Of a stretch of 64,000 bases of DNA, positions 33,638 to 41,011 are shown one piece after another. The notes under the pieces were generated by a model. That model had not been told where the DNA came from. It made no database searches and worked only from the letters and a program-made list of their open reading frames with translations. Within the stretch, counting starts at the first letter, position 1. The number at the start of each line of letters is the position of its first letter. This stretch comes from Streptomyces sp. ISL-11 (GTDB taxonomy: Bacteria > Actinomycetota > Actinomycetes > Streptomycetales > Streptomycetaceae): NCBI RefSeq assembly GCF_018614525.1, contig NZ_JAGGOL010000077.1, positions 30,890 to 94,889 of the forward strand, read 5' to 3'. The translations under genes and the position numbers were made by a program.

Positions 33638-35005
33638 GTGGCGACAAGCGAAGCAGACGACGCGCGGCCGGTTCACGGCATCCTCGGCCGGCCCGGGCAC
33701 GAGCCCGCCGGATTCGCCCGTGCGCAGGAGCGGATGCGCGGATTACTGGGGTCCATAGTGGCGATCAGCGGGGAGTTGGAGCTCCCCGTGGTCCTGCGCC
33801 GGATCGTGACCACGGCGATGGAGCTGGTCGGCGCCCGCTACGGCGCTCTGGGCGTGCTCGACGAAGAGGGCACGGAGCTGGCCGAGTTCATACCCGTCGG
33901 CCTGTGCGAGAAGGAGACGGAGCGGCTGCGGGACGTCGCGCTGCCGCACGGGCGGGGGCTTCTGGGGCTGCTCATCAGCGACCCCCGGCCGCTGCGCGTC
34001 GAGGCCATCGACCGGCACCCCAAGGCCGCGCGGTTCCCGCCCGGCCACCCGCCGATGCGCTCCCTGCTGGGGGTCGCCATCACCGTGCGCGGCAGGGTCT
34101 ACGGCAATCTGTACCTCACCGACCGGCGGGACGGCGAGTCCTTCGACGCCGACGACGAGTCGGTGGTGATCGCGCTGGCCGGGGCGGCGGGCGTCGCCAT
34201 CGACAACGCCCGGCTCTACGGCCAGGTGCGCGCCGGGGCCGAGCAGTTCCAGCGGCTGCTGCTGCCGAGCCTGCCCGACGTCGCGCCCTTCGAGTCGTGG
34301 GCGATGTACCAGCCGGCGGCGGACCCCGCGCTGCTGGGCGGCGACTGGTACGACGCGCTGGTGCTGCCCGGCGGGGTCCGAGTGCTGATCGTCGGCGACG
34401 TCGTCGGCCACGATGTGCGGGCCGCCGCCGCGATGGCGCAGATCCGCAACATGCTGCGCGCCCTGGCCTACGACTCCGGCGCGCTGCCGAGCGACCTGCT
34501 GAGCCGCCTGGACCGCACCCTGGAGGCGGTCACGGAACCGACGATGGCGACCGTGTGCGTGGTGCGGATCGCACCGCGCGAGGGCGGCTGGTCCCTGCTG
34601 TGGAGCAGCGCCGGCCACCCGCCGCCCGTGGTGGTGACCGCCGACGGCCGGCAGTGCCCGCTCGACGCCGAGCCGGACGTGCCGATCGGGGTCGACGCGG
34701 GCCTGGCCCGGCGCGACCACGCGTGTCCGCTGCCGCCGGGTGCCACGGTGCTGATGTTCACGGACGGCCTGGTCGAGCATCCGGGCCATGGCCTGGACGA
34801 GGGCTTGGGTGCGGTCGCGGATGTCGCGGTCGCCCATGCCGGGCGGTCGTTGGAGGCGCTGGGCAAGGCGGTCGCCGAGGCCCGGCCCAGTGACGGCCAC
34901 GACGACATGGCCATCCTGGCCCTGCGCGCGCCGGCCGGGTGCCACGGTGGCCGTCGCGGCAGCGAGGCTTTCGCGTCGGCGGACGACGCGCCGACGCGGG
35001 CGTAG
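33638..35005 (+). CDS. GAF-domain PP2C (SpoIIE-type) phosphatase
   Basis: A 455-residue cytoplasmic protein. A GAF sensor spans about residues 45-190 (ELVGARYGALGVLDEEGTEL, LLGVAITVRGRVYGNLYLT). A SpoIIE-type PP2C phosphatase spans about 200-430 with metal-binding GGDWYDALVLPGG, IVGDVVGHDVRAAA, SSAGHPPPVVV and DGLVEHPGHGLDEG, ending in DGHDDMAILAL. Such proteins dephosphorylate anti-sigma factor antagonists and are abundant in Streptomyces. Codon 36 is TTA (33743-33745), which allows bldA control. The GTG start lies three bases after the kinase stop. Confidence 0.9.
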   Translation: MATSEADDARPVHGILGRPGHEPAGFARAQERMRGLLGSIVAISGELELPVVLRRIVTTAMELVGARYGALGVLDEEGTELAEFIPVGLCEKETERLRDVALPHGRGLLGLLISDPRPLRVEAIDRHPKAARFPPGHPPMRSLLGVAITVRGRVYGNLYLTDRRDGESFDADDESVVIALAGAAGVAIDNARLYGQVRAGAEQFQRLLLPSLPDVAPFESWAMYQPAADPALLGGDWYDALVLPGGVRVLIVGDVVGHDVRAAAAMAQIRNMLRALAYDSGALPSDLLSRLDRTLEAVTEPTMATVCVVRIAPREGGWSLLWSSAGHPPPVVVTADGRQCPLDAEPDVPIGVDAGLARRDHACPLPPGATVLMFTDGLVEHPGHGLDEGLGAVADVAVAHAGRSLEALGKAVAEARPSDGHDDMAILALRAPAGCHGGRRGSEAFASADDAPTRA

Positions 35006-35211
35006 GCCCACACGCCGCTGACCCCCGGCGTGATCGTGATCGCCACCGCACACCGGAGCACCGTCCGGGTCGGGTGGCGTCTCCAACGCCTCGCACCCAC
35101 ACCACCTCCGGCAGCCCTTCACGATCGGCATGCGGCGGCAGACCGCGTAACTTCCCCCGCCCAGAGCGGCAGTTGCGGCTCATCGCTCCGGCGTCACACG
35201 CTGATGCGCAC

Positions 35212-36546
35212 TCAGGCCGCTTCGGCCACGGCCGCCTCGCGTTCGCGCATCCGGACGGCGTGTTCGTCGGTCCGCCGGTCGTAGGACAGCAGTTTCGGCA
35301 GGGCGAGTGCCAGCAGGCCCACCGAGGCGAGGCAGGCCAGGCCGCCCGCCCAGACGGAGGCGCGGACTCCGGTGAGCGCGGCCATGGCGCCCACGCGGAC
35401 CTGGCCGAGTTGAGGGCCGACGGAGTAGGAGAGCAGTTCGATGCCCGCGAGACGGCCGCGCAGTTCGTCGGGGATGGTCTGGTCCCACAGGGTCGAACGG
35501 AACAGGCCGCTCACCATGTCGCAGCCGCCGGCGACGGCCAGGAACAGCAGCACGAGCCAGACGTCGGTCATCCAGCCCGCCATGGTCATCGCCGCGCCCC
35601 AGCCGGCCGCCGCGCCCACGACCATCCGGCCGTGGTGGTGGACGCGCGGTGCCCAGCCGGCGGTCACGCTCACCAGCAGGGAACCGACCGCGCCCGCCGC
35701 GTACATCAGGCCCAGCGACCAGGGCGCGCCGAGGTCGTCGGCGAGGAAGGGGAAGATCGCGGTGGGGAAGGCGAAGAACATCGCCGCGAGGTCGATCACG
35801 TACGTACCCAGCAGTTCCTTGCGACTCCACGCGTAGCGCGCGCCCTCCAGGACCCCGCTCAGGGAGGGCCGTTGGGCGCCGGGGGACGGGGGCGAGGGGC
35901 GCAGTCCCAGGGTGAGGGCGAGGGAGGCGGCGTAGGAGGCGGTGTCGAGGAGGTAGGCGCACCGCACACCGGCGAAGGTGATGAGCACGCCGGCCAGGGA
36001 GGGGCCGGCGATGGCGCCGACCTGCCAGCGCATGTGGTTCAAGGTGGTGGCGGCGGGCAGCTGTTCGTGCGGAACGATGCGCGGCACCATGGCCTGCAGG
36101 GCCGGGCGCTGGAGTCCGGTCAGGGCGCTGACCAGCGCGGCGACCACGTACAGGGGCCACGTCGGCGGGTGCGGCAGCGCGGCGTTGAGGAACAGCACGC
36201 CGGTCAGGACACCGAGGCCGCCCTCGGTCCACAGGATGAGGGTGCGGCGGTCGAGGGCATCGGCGAGCGCGCCGCCGTAGAGCCCGCAGATGATCAGCGG
36301 TACGAGCTCGGCGGCGCCGACCGCACCGACGGCGAAGGTGGAGCCGGTCAGTTCCTTGAGCTGGAGCGGCACGGCGACGAAGGTCAGGAAGCTGCCGAAG
36401 ACCGTCACCAGCCCCGCCAGCCACAGGAGACGGAAGTCGCGGGAGGAGTGCCAGGGGGCGAGGTCGGGCAGGAGCGCGCGCATGCGGCGGGGGTCGAGGG
36501 GGCTGAACGCGAGGCGGCCGGCCTCGGCATCGGGTCGGTCAGACAT
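35212..36546 (-). CDS. MFS transporter (EntS/MFS_3-like exporter)
   Basis: A 444-residue MFS protein with DFRLLWLAGLVTVFGSFLTF at the first helix, GLYGGALADALDRRTLIL as the loop 2-3 motif, and RWQVGAIAGPSLAGVLI. This is the MFS_3 group that contains the enterobactin exporter and many secondary-metabolite pumps. It is divergent from the first ATP-grasp gene and separated by a 211-base region carrying a sharp inverted repeat. That places it as the probable exporter of the ATP-grasp cluster. The start at 36546 has no close rival. Confidence 0.88.
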   Translation of the reverse strand: MSDRPDAEAGRLAFSPLDPRRMRALLPDLAPWHSSRDFRLLWLAGLVTVFGSFLTFVAVPLQLKELTGSTFAVGAVGAAELVPLIICGLYGGALADALDRRTLILWTEGGLGVLTGVLFLNAALPHPPTWPLYVVAALVSALTGLQRPALQAMVPRIVPHEQLPAATTLNHMRWQVGAIAGPSLAGVLITFAGVRCAYLLDTASYAASLALTLGLRPSPPSPGAQRPSLSGVLEGARYAWSRKELLGTYVIDLAAMFFAFPTAIFPFLADDLGAPWSLGLMYAAGAVGSLLVSVTAGWAPRVHHHGRMVVGAAAGWGAAMTMAGWMTDVWLVLLFLAVAGGCDMVSGLFRSTLWDQTIPDELRGRLAGIELLSYSVGPQLGQVRVGAMAALTGVRASVWAGGLACLASVGLLALALPKLLSYDRRTDEHAVRMREREAAVAEAA

Positions 36547-36621
36547 GGCGGTTGCGGGTGTCGGTTGCGGGGGTCACGGAGCACCATGCTCGGCGGACTG
36601 AAGATCCACAGCAATCGATAT

Positions 36622-36644
36622 GTCCAAATACGCGCCATTTGGAC
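36622..36644. promoter_or_regulatory. Inverted repeat GTCCAAAT-N7-ATTTGGAC (operator candidate)
   Basis: A perfect 8-bp inverted repeat with a 7-base spacer lies in an AT-rich patch between the divergent MFS (start 36546) and ATP-grasp (start 36758) genes. Its size and symmetry fit a dimeric repressor site; the core resembles MarR-type operators. No regulator gene lies next to it. Confidence 0.6.
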
Positions 36645-36757
36645 TAGTTTAGCTTTGGCGGATGCCGGACCACCGCGGCCCTCCCGGAGGGAGAACGGCT
36701 GGGCCATACTCGGTGGGTGCCCGGTCCGGAAGCGCGTGCGGAGGGAGTTGGGGCGGC

Positions 36758-38002
36758 GTGTCGAACGGAACGCTCCTCGTCATGGGCAACACCGCGGCGA
36801 CACCCTGGGCCCGGGACCAGCTACGGCGCCTGAGCGAACAGACCCGGCGGCGCGGGGTGCGCCTGCTGGGCGCCGACACCGCCGACAACCTCCGCAGGGC
36901 GACGGCGCGTGACCTGGCCCTCGTCGACGACGCGCTGGTGCTCGACGTCCACGACGGCGAGGCATGCCGGGCGTGGGCCGCGGCCACCCGGCCGCCCGTC
37001 GACGCGGTCGTCACCATCCGCGAGCTCGCCGTCCACTCCACCGCGCTGATCGCCGCCGAGCTCAAGCTCGCCGGCAACGACCCGGAGGCGGTCCTGCGGA
37101 TCCGCAACAAGGACCTGTGCCGGCAGCGGCTGCGCGAGGCGGGGTTCCCCCAGCCGCTCACCGCCCTGTGCCGCGACGCCGGTGAGGCCGGGCGCTTCAT
37201 GCGGGGGACCGGGCCGGGCCCGTGGATCGTCAAGCCGCGCGACGGTCTGGCCGGCATCGGCGTCTCCCTGGTCGACGGACCCGGTCAACTCCCGGCAGCG
37301 CTGGAGGCGTTCGCCTCTCCCCCGCCGGCCCTGGGCCCGCTTCCCCCGTCCCCGTACTTCCTGATCGAGACCTTCGTCGACGGCGAGGAGTACTCCGCCG
37401 AGGGCGTCATGACCGGCGGCGTGCCGCACGTCCTGGCCCTGACCCGCAAGGGCACGGGGCCGGGGTTCGTCGAGACCAGCCAGCGGGTCCCGGCCGGTCT
37501 GGGGGAACCGCTCGCCGACGAGGCCCGCACCGCGGTCGCCCGGGCGCTGACCACCGTCGGCGTCACCCACGGCATCTTCCACGTCGAGTTCTGGTTGACG
37601 GCCTCCGGCATCGTCCTGGGCGAACTCCACGACCGCGGCGGCGGCGACTACATCCACGCCCTGGTCGAACACACCCGGCCCGGACTGGAGTTCTACGGCA
37701 CCCTCGTCGACGACCTCCTCGGCCGTGTGCCCCCGCCGGTGCCCGCCGCCACCGGCAGCGCCCGCGCCGAGTTCCTCCTCGCCCCGCCCGGCCGGCTGCG
37801 CGCCGTCCGCGGCTGGCCGGAGCTCGTCCGCCACCCCGCCGTCGTCGCCGCGCACCTCCAGGTCGCCCCCGGCGACGTCATCGGGCGGGCGAGGGACTCC
37901 TACAGCCGCTCGGGGGTCCTCGTCGTCGGCGCCGACACTCCCGACGGCGCCGACGCGCTGGCCACCGCCCTGGCATCACGGATCATCTTCGACACCGACT
38001 GA
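36758..38002 (+). CDS. ATP-grasp ligase (first copy)
   Basis: A 414-residue ATP-grasp protein: N-terminal domain with TLLVMGNTAATPWARDQL and LLGADTADNLRR, the ATP-binding Lys in WIVKPRDGLAGIGVSLV, ETFVDGEEYSAEGVM, and the Mg-binding GELHDRGGGDYIHALV. The fold ligates a carboxylate, through acyl phosphate, to an amine or similar nucleophile. The GTG at 36758 was chosen because GGAGG lies upstream and the paralogue starts at the same point. A second copy of equal length lies at 43393. They differ at the Mg site region (GELHDRGGG versus GEFHIRGGG), perhaps reflecting different substrates. The methyltransferase gene follows after 34 bases. Confidence 0.88.
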   Translation: MSNGTLLVMGNTAATPWARDQLRRLSEQTRRRGVRLLGADTADNLRRATARDLALVDDALVLDVHDGEACRAWAAATRPPVDAVVTIRELAVHSTALIAAELKLAGNDPEAVLRIRNKDLCRQRLREAGFPQPLTALCRDAGEAGRFMRGTGPGPWIVKPRDGLAGIGVSLVDGPGQLPAALEAFASPPPALGPLPPSPYFLIETFVDGEEYSAEGVMTGGVPHVLALTRKGTGPGFVETSQRVPAGLGEPLADEARTAVARALTTVGVTHGIFHVEFWLTASGIVLGELHDRGGGDYIHALVEHTRPGLEFYGTLVDDLLGRVPPPVPAATGSARAEFLLAPPGRLRAVRGWPELVRHPAVVAAHLQVAPGDVIGRARDSYSRSGVLVVGADTPDGADALATALASRIIFDTD

Positions 38003-38036
38003 CGAGGACGGCACCCCGGCCAGGCGAAGGAACCCC

Positions 38037-38816
38037 ATGGACCCCATGCTGAGCAACCTGCTGTACGACCAGCCCGAGCTGTACGAGGAGATCTACCCCA
38101 GCTCCGAGACGGACATCCCCGGGATGTGCCGGCGGCTCTTCGCCGAGCACGGCGCGGCGGCCGGCGGTGCGACGACACTGCTCGACATCGGCTGCGGCAC
38201 CGGCCGCCACGTGGAGTACTTCACCGGGGCCGGCTACGACTGCGTCGGCGTCGACTACCAGGACGCCATGGTCTCCTTCGCCCGCGACAGGCGGCCGGGC
38301 CTCGACTTCCGCGTCGGCGACATGCGCGCCTTCCGCCTGGGCCGCGCCTTCGCCGCGATCACCTGCCTGGGCTGGGCGCTCTCCAACATCCACGGAAACG
38401 ACGACCTGCACGCGGTGATGGAGACGTACGCGGCGCACTCCGCGCCCGGCACCCTGCTGTTCCTGCACGTGCCCAACGCCATCGCCACCCCCGACGGCCG
38501 GGACCTCCAGCGGCGCTTCACCATCGACACCCCCGCCTTCACGGCCACCGCCGAGGCCGCCTACCGCCTCGACCGCCGCAACCAGCTCCTGGTCCGCACC
38601 CGCGACTGGCACATCGACGGCCGGCCGCCACTGCGCGACCACGTCCGCTTCCGCCTGCTGTTCCCCAAGGAGCTGGAGGCGTACCTGACGGGGCACGGGT
38701 TCGATGTCCTGGGCATGTACGACAACACCGCCGCCGCCGAGAGCGAGCTGACCGGGGAGGCGCTGTACGTCCTGGCACGCTTCGGCGGAGCGGCCGCGGC
38801 GGCCGCTCCGCGGTGA
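38037..38816 (+). CDS. Class I SAM-dependent methyltransferase
   Basis: A 259-residue methyltransferase with motif I LLDIGCGTGRHVEYF, the acidic VGVDYQDAMV and a core FVGDMR-like stretch read VGDMRAFRLG. The N-terminal LYDQPELYEEIYP is the sort found in small-molecule methyltransferases. The ATG at 38037 follows GAAGGA. It lies 34 bases after the first ATP-grasp gene and should be co-transcribed. The Ala-rich C terminus overlaps a hairpin. A tailoring step (N-, O- or C-methylation) is inferred; the acceptor is unknown. Confidence 0.88.
   Translation: MDPMLSNLLYDQPELYEEIYPSSETDIPGMCRRLFAEHGAAAGGATTLLDIGCGTGRHVEYFTGAGYDCVGVDYQDAMVSFARDRRPGLDFRVGDMRAFRLGRAFAAITCLGWALSNIHGNDDLHAVMETYAAHSAPGTLLFLHVPNAIATPDGRDLQRRFTIDTPAFTATAEAAYRLDRRNQLLVRTRDWHIDGRPPLRDHVRFRLLFPKELEAYLTGHGFDVLGMYDNTAAAESELTGEALYVLARFGGAAAAAAPR
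38786..38810. terminator. 11-bp hairpin at the end of the methyltransferase gene
   Basis: Bases 38786-38796 and 38800-38810 are perfect reverse complements with a 3-base loop, ending just before the stop at 38814-38816. It lies between convergent genes and may stop transcription from both sides. The repeat is inside codons for Ala and could also be a chance product of GC-rich coding. Confidence 0.45.
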
Positions 38817-38908
38817 CGGCGCCGGCTATCCAGGTTGACGGTGGCGACCTCCACGAACAGGGGTGGGGCCTGCCTCGGCCGGCGGCCGGGCACGCCCCAC
38901 CCGGCGGG

Positions 38909-39709
38909 TCAGGCGGAAGAGGCGGTGACGGCTTCCAGGACGGCCGTCCACAGGGCGGCGCGGGCACGGAGGGCCGATTCGACGACGGACGCGCACTGCC
39001 GCCACTTGCCGGTGTCGTCACCGCACAGGTCGACGAGCAGATGCATGGCCATGGGCGTGTGTTCGTCGGCGTCGACCTCGATGTGGCGGGCGAGGTAGTC
39101 CTTGAAACGGGTCAGCGTGCCGTGCGGGTCCTCGATGCGGACGACCTGCGCGAACATGTCCGGGATCAGGTCCTCGCGGCCGAAGGCGAAGACGGCGGCC
39201 TGGCAGTGCACGGGCTCCGACTCCAGCACGGTCCAGGTGGCGGTGAGGAAGTCGGCGGAGGGCCGGGGCACGTGCGCGACTTCCAGCGCCTTGGTGACCG
39301 GAACGCCCTCGCGCAGCGCCCGGACGAAGGTGTCGACGGGGCCGGTGTCCGCGCCCGCGTCGGCCATGGCGGCGCGGTAGAGCTCGAAGTGGCTGAGGTA
39401 GCCGTCGTCGAGCTCGTCGCTCTCCTCCACCAGGACGATCTCGTTGATCAGCCGCCGGCCGGCTCCCGTGCCCTCGGGCACCCAGGGCACCCGTACGCAC
39501 GTGAGCCGCCGCTGCAGGCTGGTGAGCAGGGACATGAAGTCCCAGACGGCGAAGACGTGGTGTTCCATGAAGATCCGGGCGGCGCCGGGGGTGGTGATGC
39601 CGCGGTACACGGGGTGTCCGACGACGTCGTCGCGGACGGGTCCGATCCGTTCCTTGAGGGCGGTCAGGCCCGGGTGGGTGACATGGGCGTGGTAGCGGGA
39701 CGGTGCCAT
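38909..39709 (-). CDS. DUF3050 haem-oxygenase-like diiron oxidase (HDO) candidate
   Basis: A 266-residue all-helical protein of the DUF3050 family, in the TenA/haem-oxygenase-like clan. Metal-ligand candidates occur in the expected helices: EHHVFAVWDFMSLL (Glu, His), INEIVLVEESDE (Glu, Asp) and ARHIEVDADEHTPM (His, Asp, Glu). HDO relatives such as SznF, BesC and UndA use two irons and O2 to N-hydroxylate amines or cleave C-C bonds in natural-product pathways. The neighbouring ferredoxin and Rieske genes could supply electrons. ATG 39709 has GGGAG upstream. It is the last gene of the minus-strand operon. The specific reaction is inference. Confidence 0.8.
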   Translation of the reverse strand: MAPSRYHAHVTHPGLTALKERIGPVRDDVVGHPVYRGITTPGAARIFMEHHVFAVWDFMSLLTSLQRRLTCVRVPWVPEGTGAGRRLINEIVLVEESDELDDGYLSHFELYRAAMADAGADTGPVDTFVRALREGVPVTKALEVAHVPRPSADFLTATWTVLESEPVHCQAAVFAFGREDLIPDMFAQVVRIEDPHGTLTRFKDYLARHIEVDADEHTPMAMHLLVDLCGDDTGKWRQCASVVESALRARAALWTAVLEAVTASSA

Positions 39710-39778
39710 GGGCTGCTCCCGGTGTCGGTACGCGGCCGCGTCGTCGCGGTGGCGCGGGCGGCTCGGGGTGCCGCGGGG

Positions 39779-40345
39779 TCAGTGCCGCGCCCCGTCGACG
39801 TCCGCGCACGCCTCGCACGGGCAGTGCGCGCACCCGACGTCGTGCAGGTAGTCGGGCGGCTGCGACTTGGAGTCGCAGATGAGGCAGTGCAGGCTGCCGA
39901 TCTCGCTCAGCACCTCCTCGTAGGCCACGACCTCCATGCGCCGGTCGGAGGAGACGGGCATGTGCGGCGCGCCGACGGCGAGGATCACATGGTCGGTGAT
40001 GGCGCCGACGGCGTGCGAGACGGACCCCTCGACGAGGTAGATCTCGCCGGCCTCCGTGCCGTGGACCCGGCCGTTGTAGGTGATCGTGCCGAGGCCGCCG
40101 AGCACGATGAGGACGTGGTGGCCGGGGTGGGTGTGCGGGGGGAATCCGGCGCCGGCGGGGAGGCGGATGATGTCGGCGCCGATGGTGCCGTTGCCGACCA
40201 GGCCGCGGCCGCTGGCGGCGGCGCCGTGCATGTCCACGGGCCTTCTGCCGTGCGGGATGTCGAGCGAGGTGGTCCTCGCGCCGATGGTGGCCGCCGCCCA
40301 CCGGACGATCGAGAGCTCGTCCTGCGGCGCGTGTTCCGGTTTCAC
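39779..40345 (-). CDS. Cupin-domain protein with Cys-rich C terminus
   Basis: A 188-residue protein. A cupin barrel covers about residues 60-140 (metal-type motif PPHTHPGHHV, then TEAGEIYLVEGSVSHAV). The C-terminal 35 residues contain HCLICDSK and CAHCPCEAC, a Cys/His cluster that may bind zinc or an iron-sulphur centre. Cupins in such clusters can be metal oxygenases, isomerases or binding proteins. The GTG at 40345 overlaps the ferredoxin stop (GTGA), indicating translational coupling. Other starts are not supported. Function in the cluster is unknown. Confidence 0.78.
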   Translation of the reverse strand: MKPEHAPQDELSIVRWAAATIGARTTSLDIPHGRRPVDMHGAAASGRGLVGNGTIGADIIRLPAGAGFPPHTHPGHHVLIVLGGLGTITYNGRVHGTEAGEIYLVEGSVSHAVGAITDHVILAVGAPHMPVSSDRRMEVVAYEEVLSEIGSLHCLICDSKSQPPDYLHDVGCAHCPCEACADVDGARH

Positions 40346-40602
40346 GACGCCTCGTCCTTCCCGCCGGTGAAGTACGCGGCGTTGACGTCCGTGAAGTGCT
40401 CCCACTCCGGGGGGAGTTCCTCCTCGCGGTAGATCGCGTCGACCGGGCAGACCGTGGCGCAGAGGTCGCAGTCGACGCACCGGGCGGGGTCGATGAACAG
40501 CTGCCGGTCCTCGGCCTCGCCCTCGATGCAGTCGACGGGACAGACGTCGACGCAGGCGCCGTCCTTGATGTCCACGCATGGCTGCGTTATCACGTAGGTC
40601 AC
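40342..40602 (-). CDS. fdxA: 7Fe ferredoxin (FdxA-type)
   Basis: An 86-residue ferredoxin with the Cys pattern of 7Fe proteins: C-x7-C-x3-CP in the first half (CVDIKDGACVDVCPVDCI) and C-x2-C-x2-C-x3-CP in the second (CVDCDLCATVCPVDAI). It carries one 3Fe-4S and one 4Fe-4S cluster and shuttles electrons in the cytoplasm. Position in the operon suggests it serves the HDO or Rieske partner. Ordinary housekeeping fdxA genes usually stand alone, so this is probably a dedicated copy. Confidence 0.92.
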   Translation of the reverse strand: MTYVITQPCVDIKDGACVDVCPVDCIEGEAEDRQLFIDPARCVDCDLCATVCPVDAIYREEELPPEWEHFTDVNAAYFTGGKDEAS

Positions 40603-40666
40603 GTGCGGTCCTCTCCTCGTGAGTCGCTCATGGGGGGTGCCGCCCGGCCGCGCGGCCGCCGGCCGT

Positions 40667-40999
40667 TCACCCGGCCGTGCCCGGCCCGTCCTCGACGACG
40701 GCCAGATCGGCGCACTGCGGCCCGCGCAGCCGGCTGCCGGTGCGCAGGTCGAAGGTCGCGCCGTGCCAGGGGCACTCCAGGAACGTGCCGTTGACGGTCC
40801 CCTGGGCCAGGGGGGCGCCGCGGTGCGGGCACCGGGCCGGCACCTTCACGGCGCGATCGCCCCACCGCACCACCAGGGCGGCTTCGCCCGGCAGTTCCTC
40901 GATGCTGCCGCCGGTCGCCGTCGCGCCGGTCGCCGACGTGCTGTCCGGCCGGCCGCGGGCCGTTCCGCCGCGGACCGTTCGGGAATTCTTGTCGCTCAT
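40667..40999 (-). CDS. Rieske [2Fe-2S] ferredoxin-type protein
   Basis: A 110-residue protein with the two-part Rieske motif CPHRGAPLA and CPWHGATFD (C-x-H, then C-x2-H) in the second half. The first 40 residues are a variable low-complexity Ser/Thr/Gly-rich stretch. As a soluble Rieske ferredoxin it would donate electrons to an oxygenase. The start at 40999 lies 12 bases after the end of the 659-residue gene, with GAGG before it. It is 64 bases upstream of the 7Fe ferredoxin gene. Confidence 0.9.
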   Translation of the reverse strand: MSDKNSRTVRGGTARGRPDSTSATGATATGGSIEELPGEAALVVRWGDRAVKVPARCPHRGAPLAQGTVNGTFLECPWHGATFDLRTGSRLRGPQCADLAVVEDGPGTAG

Positions 41000-41011
41000 G
41001 CGAAACCTCGA

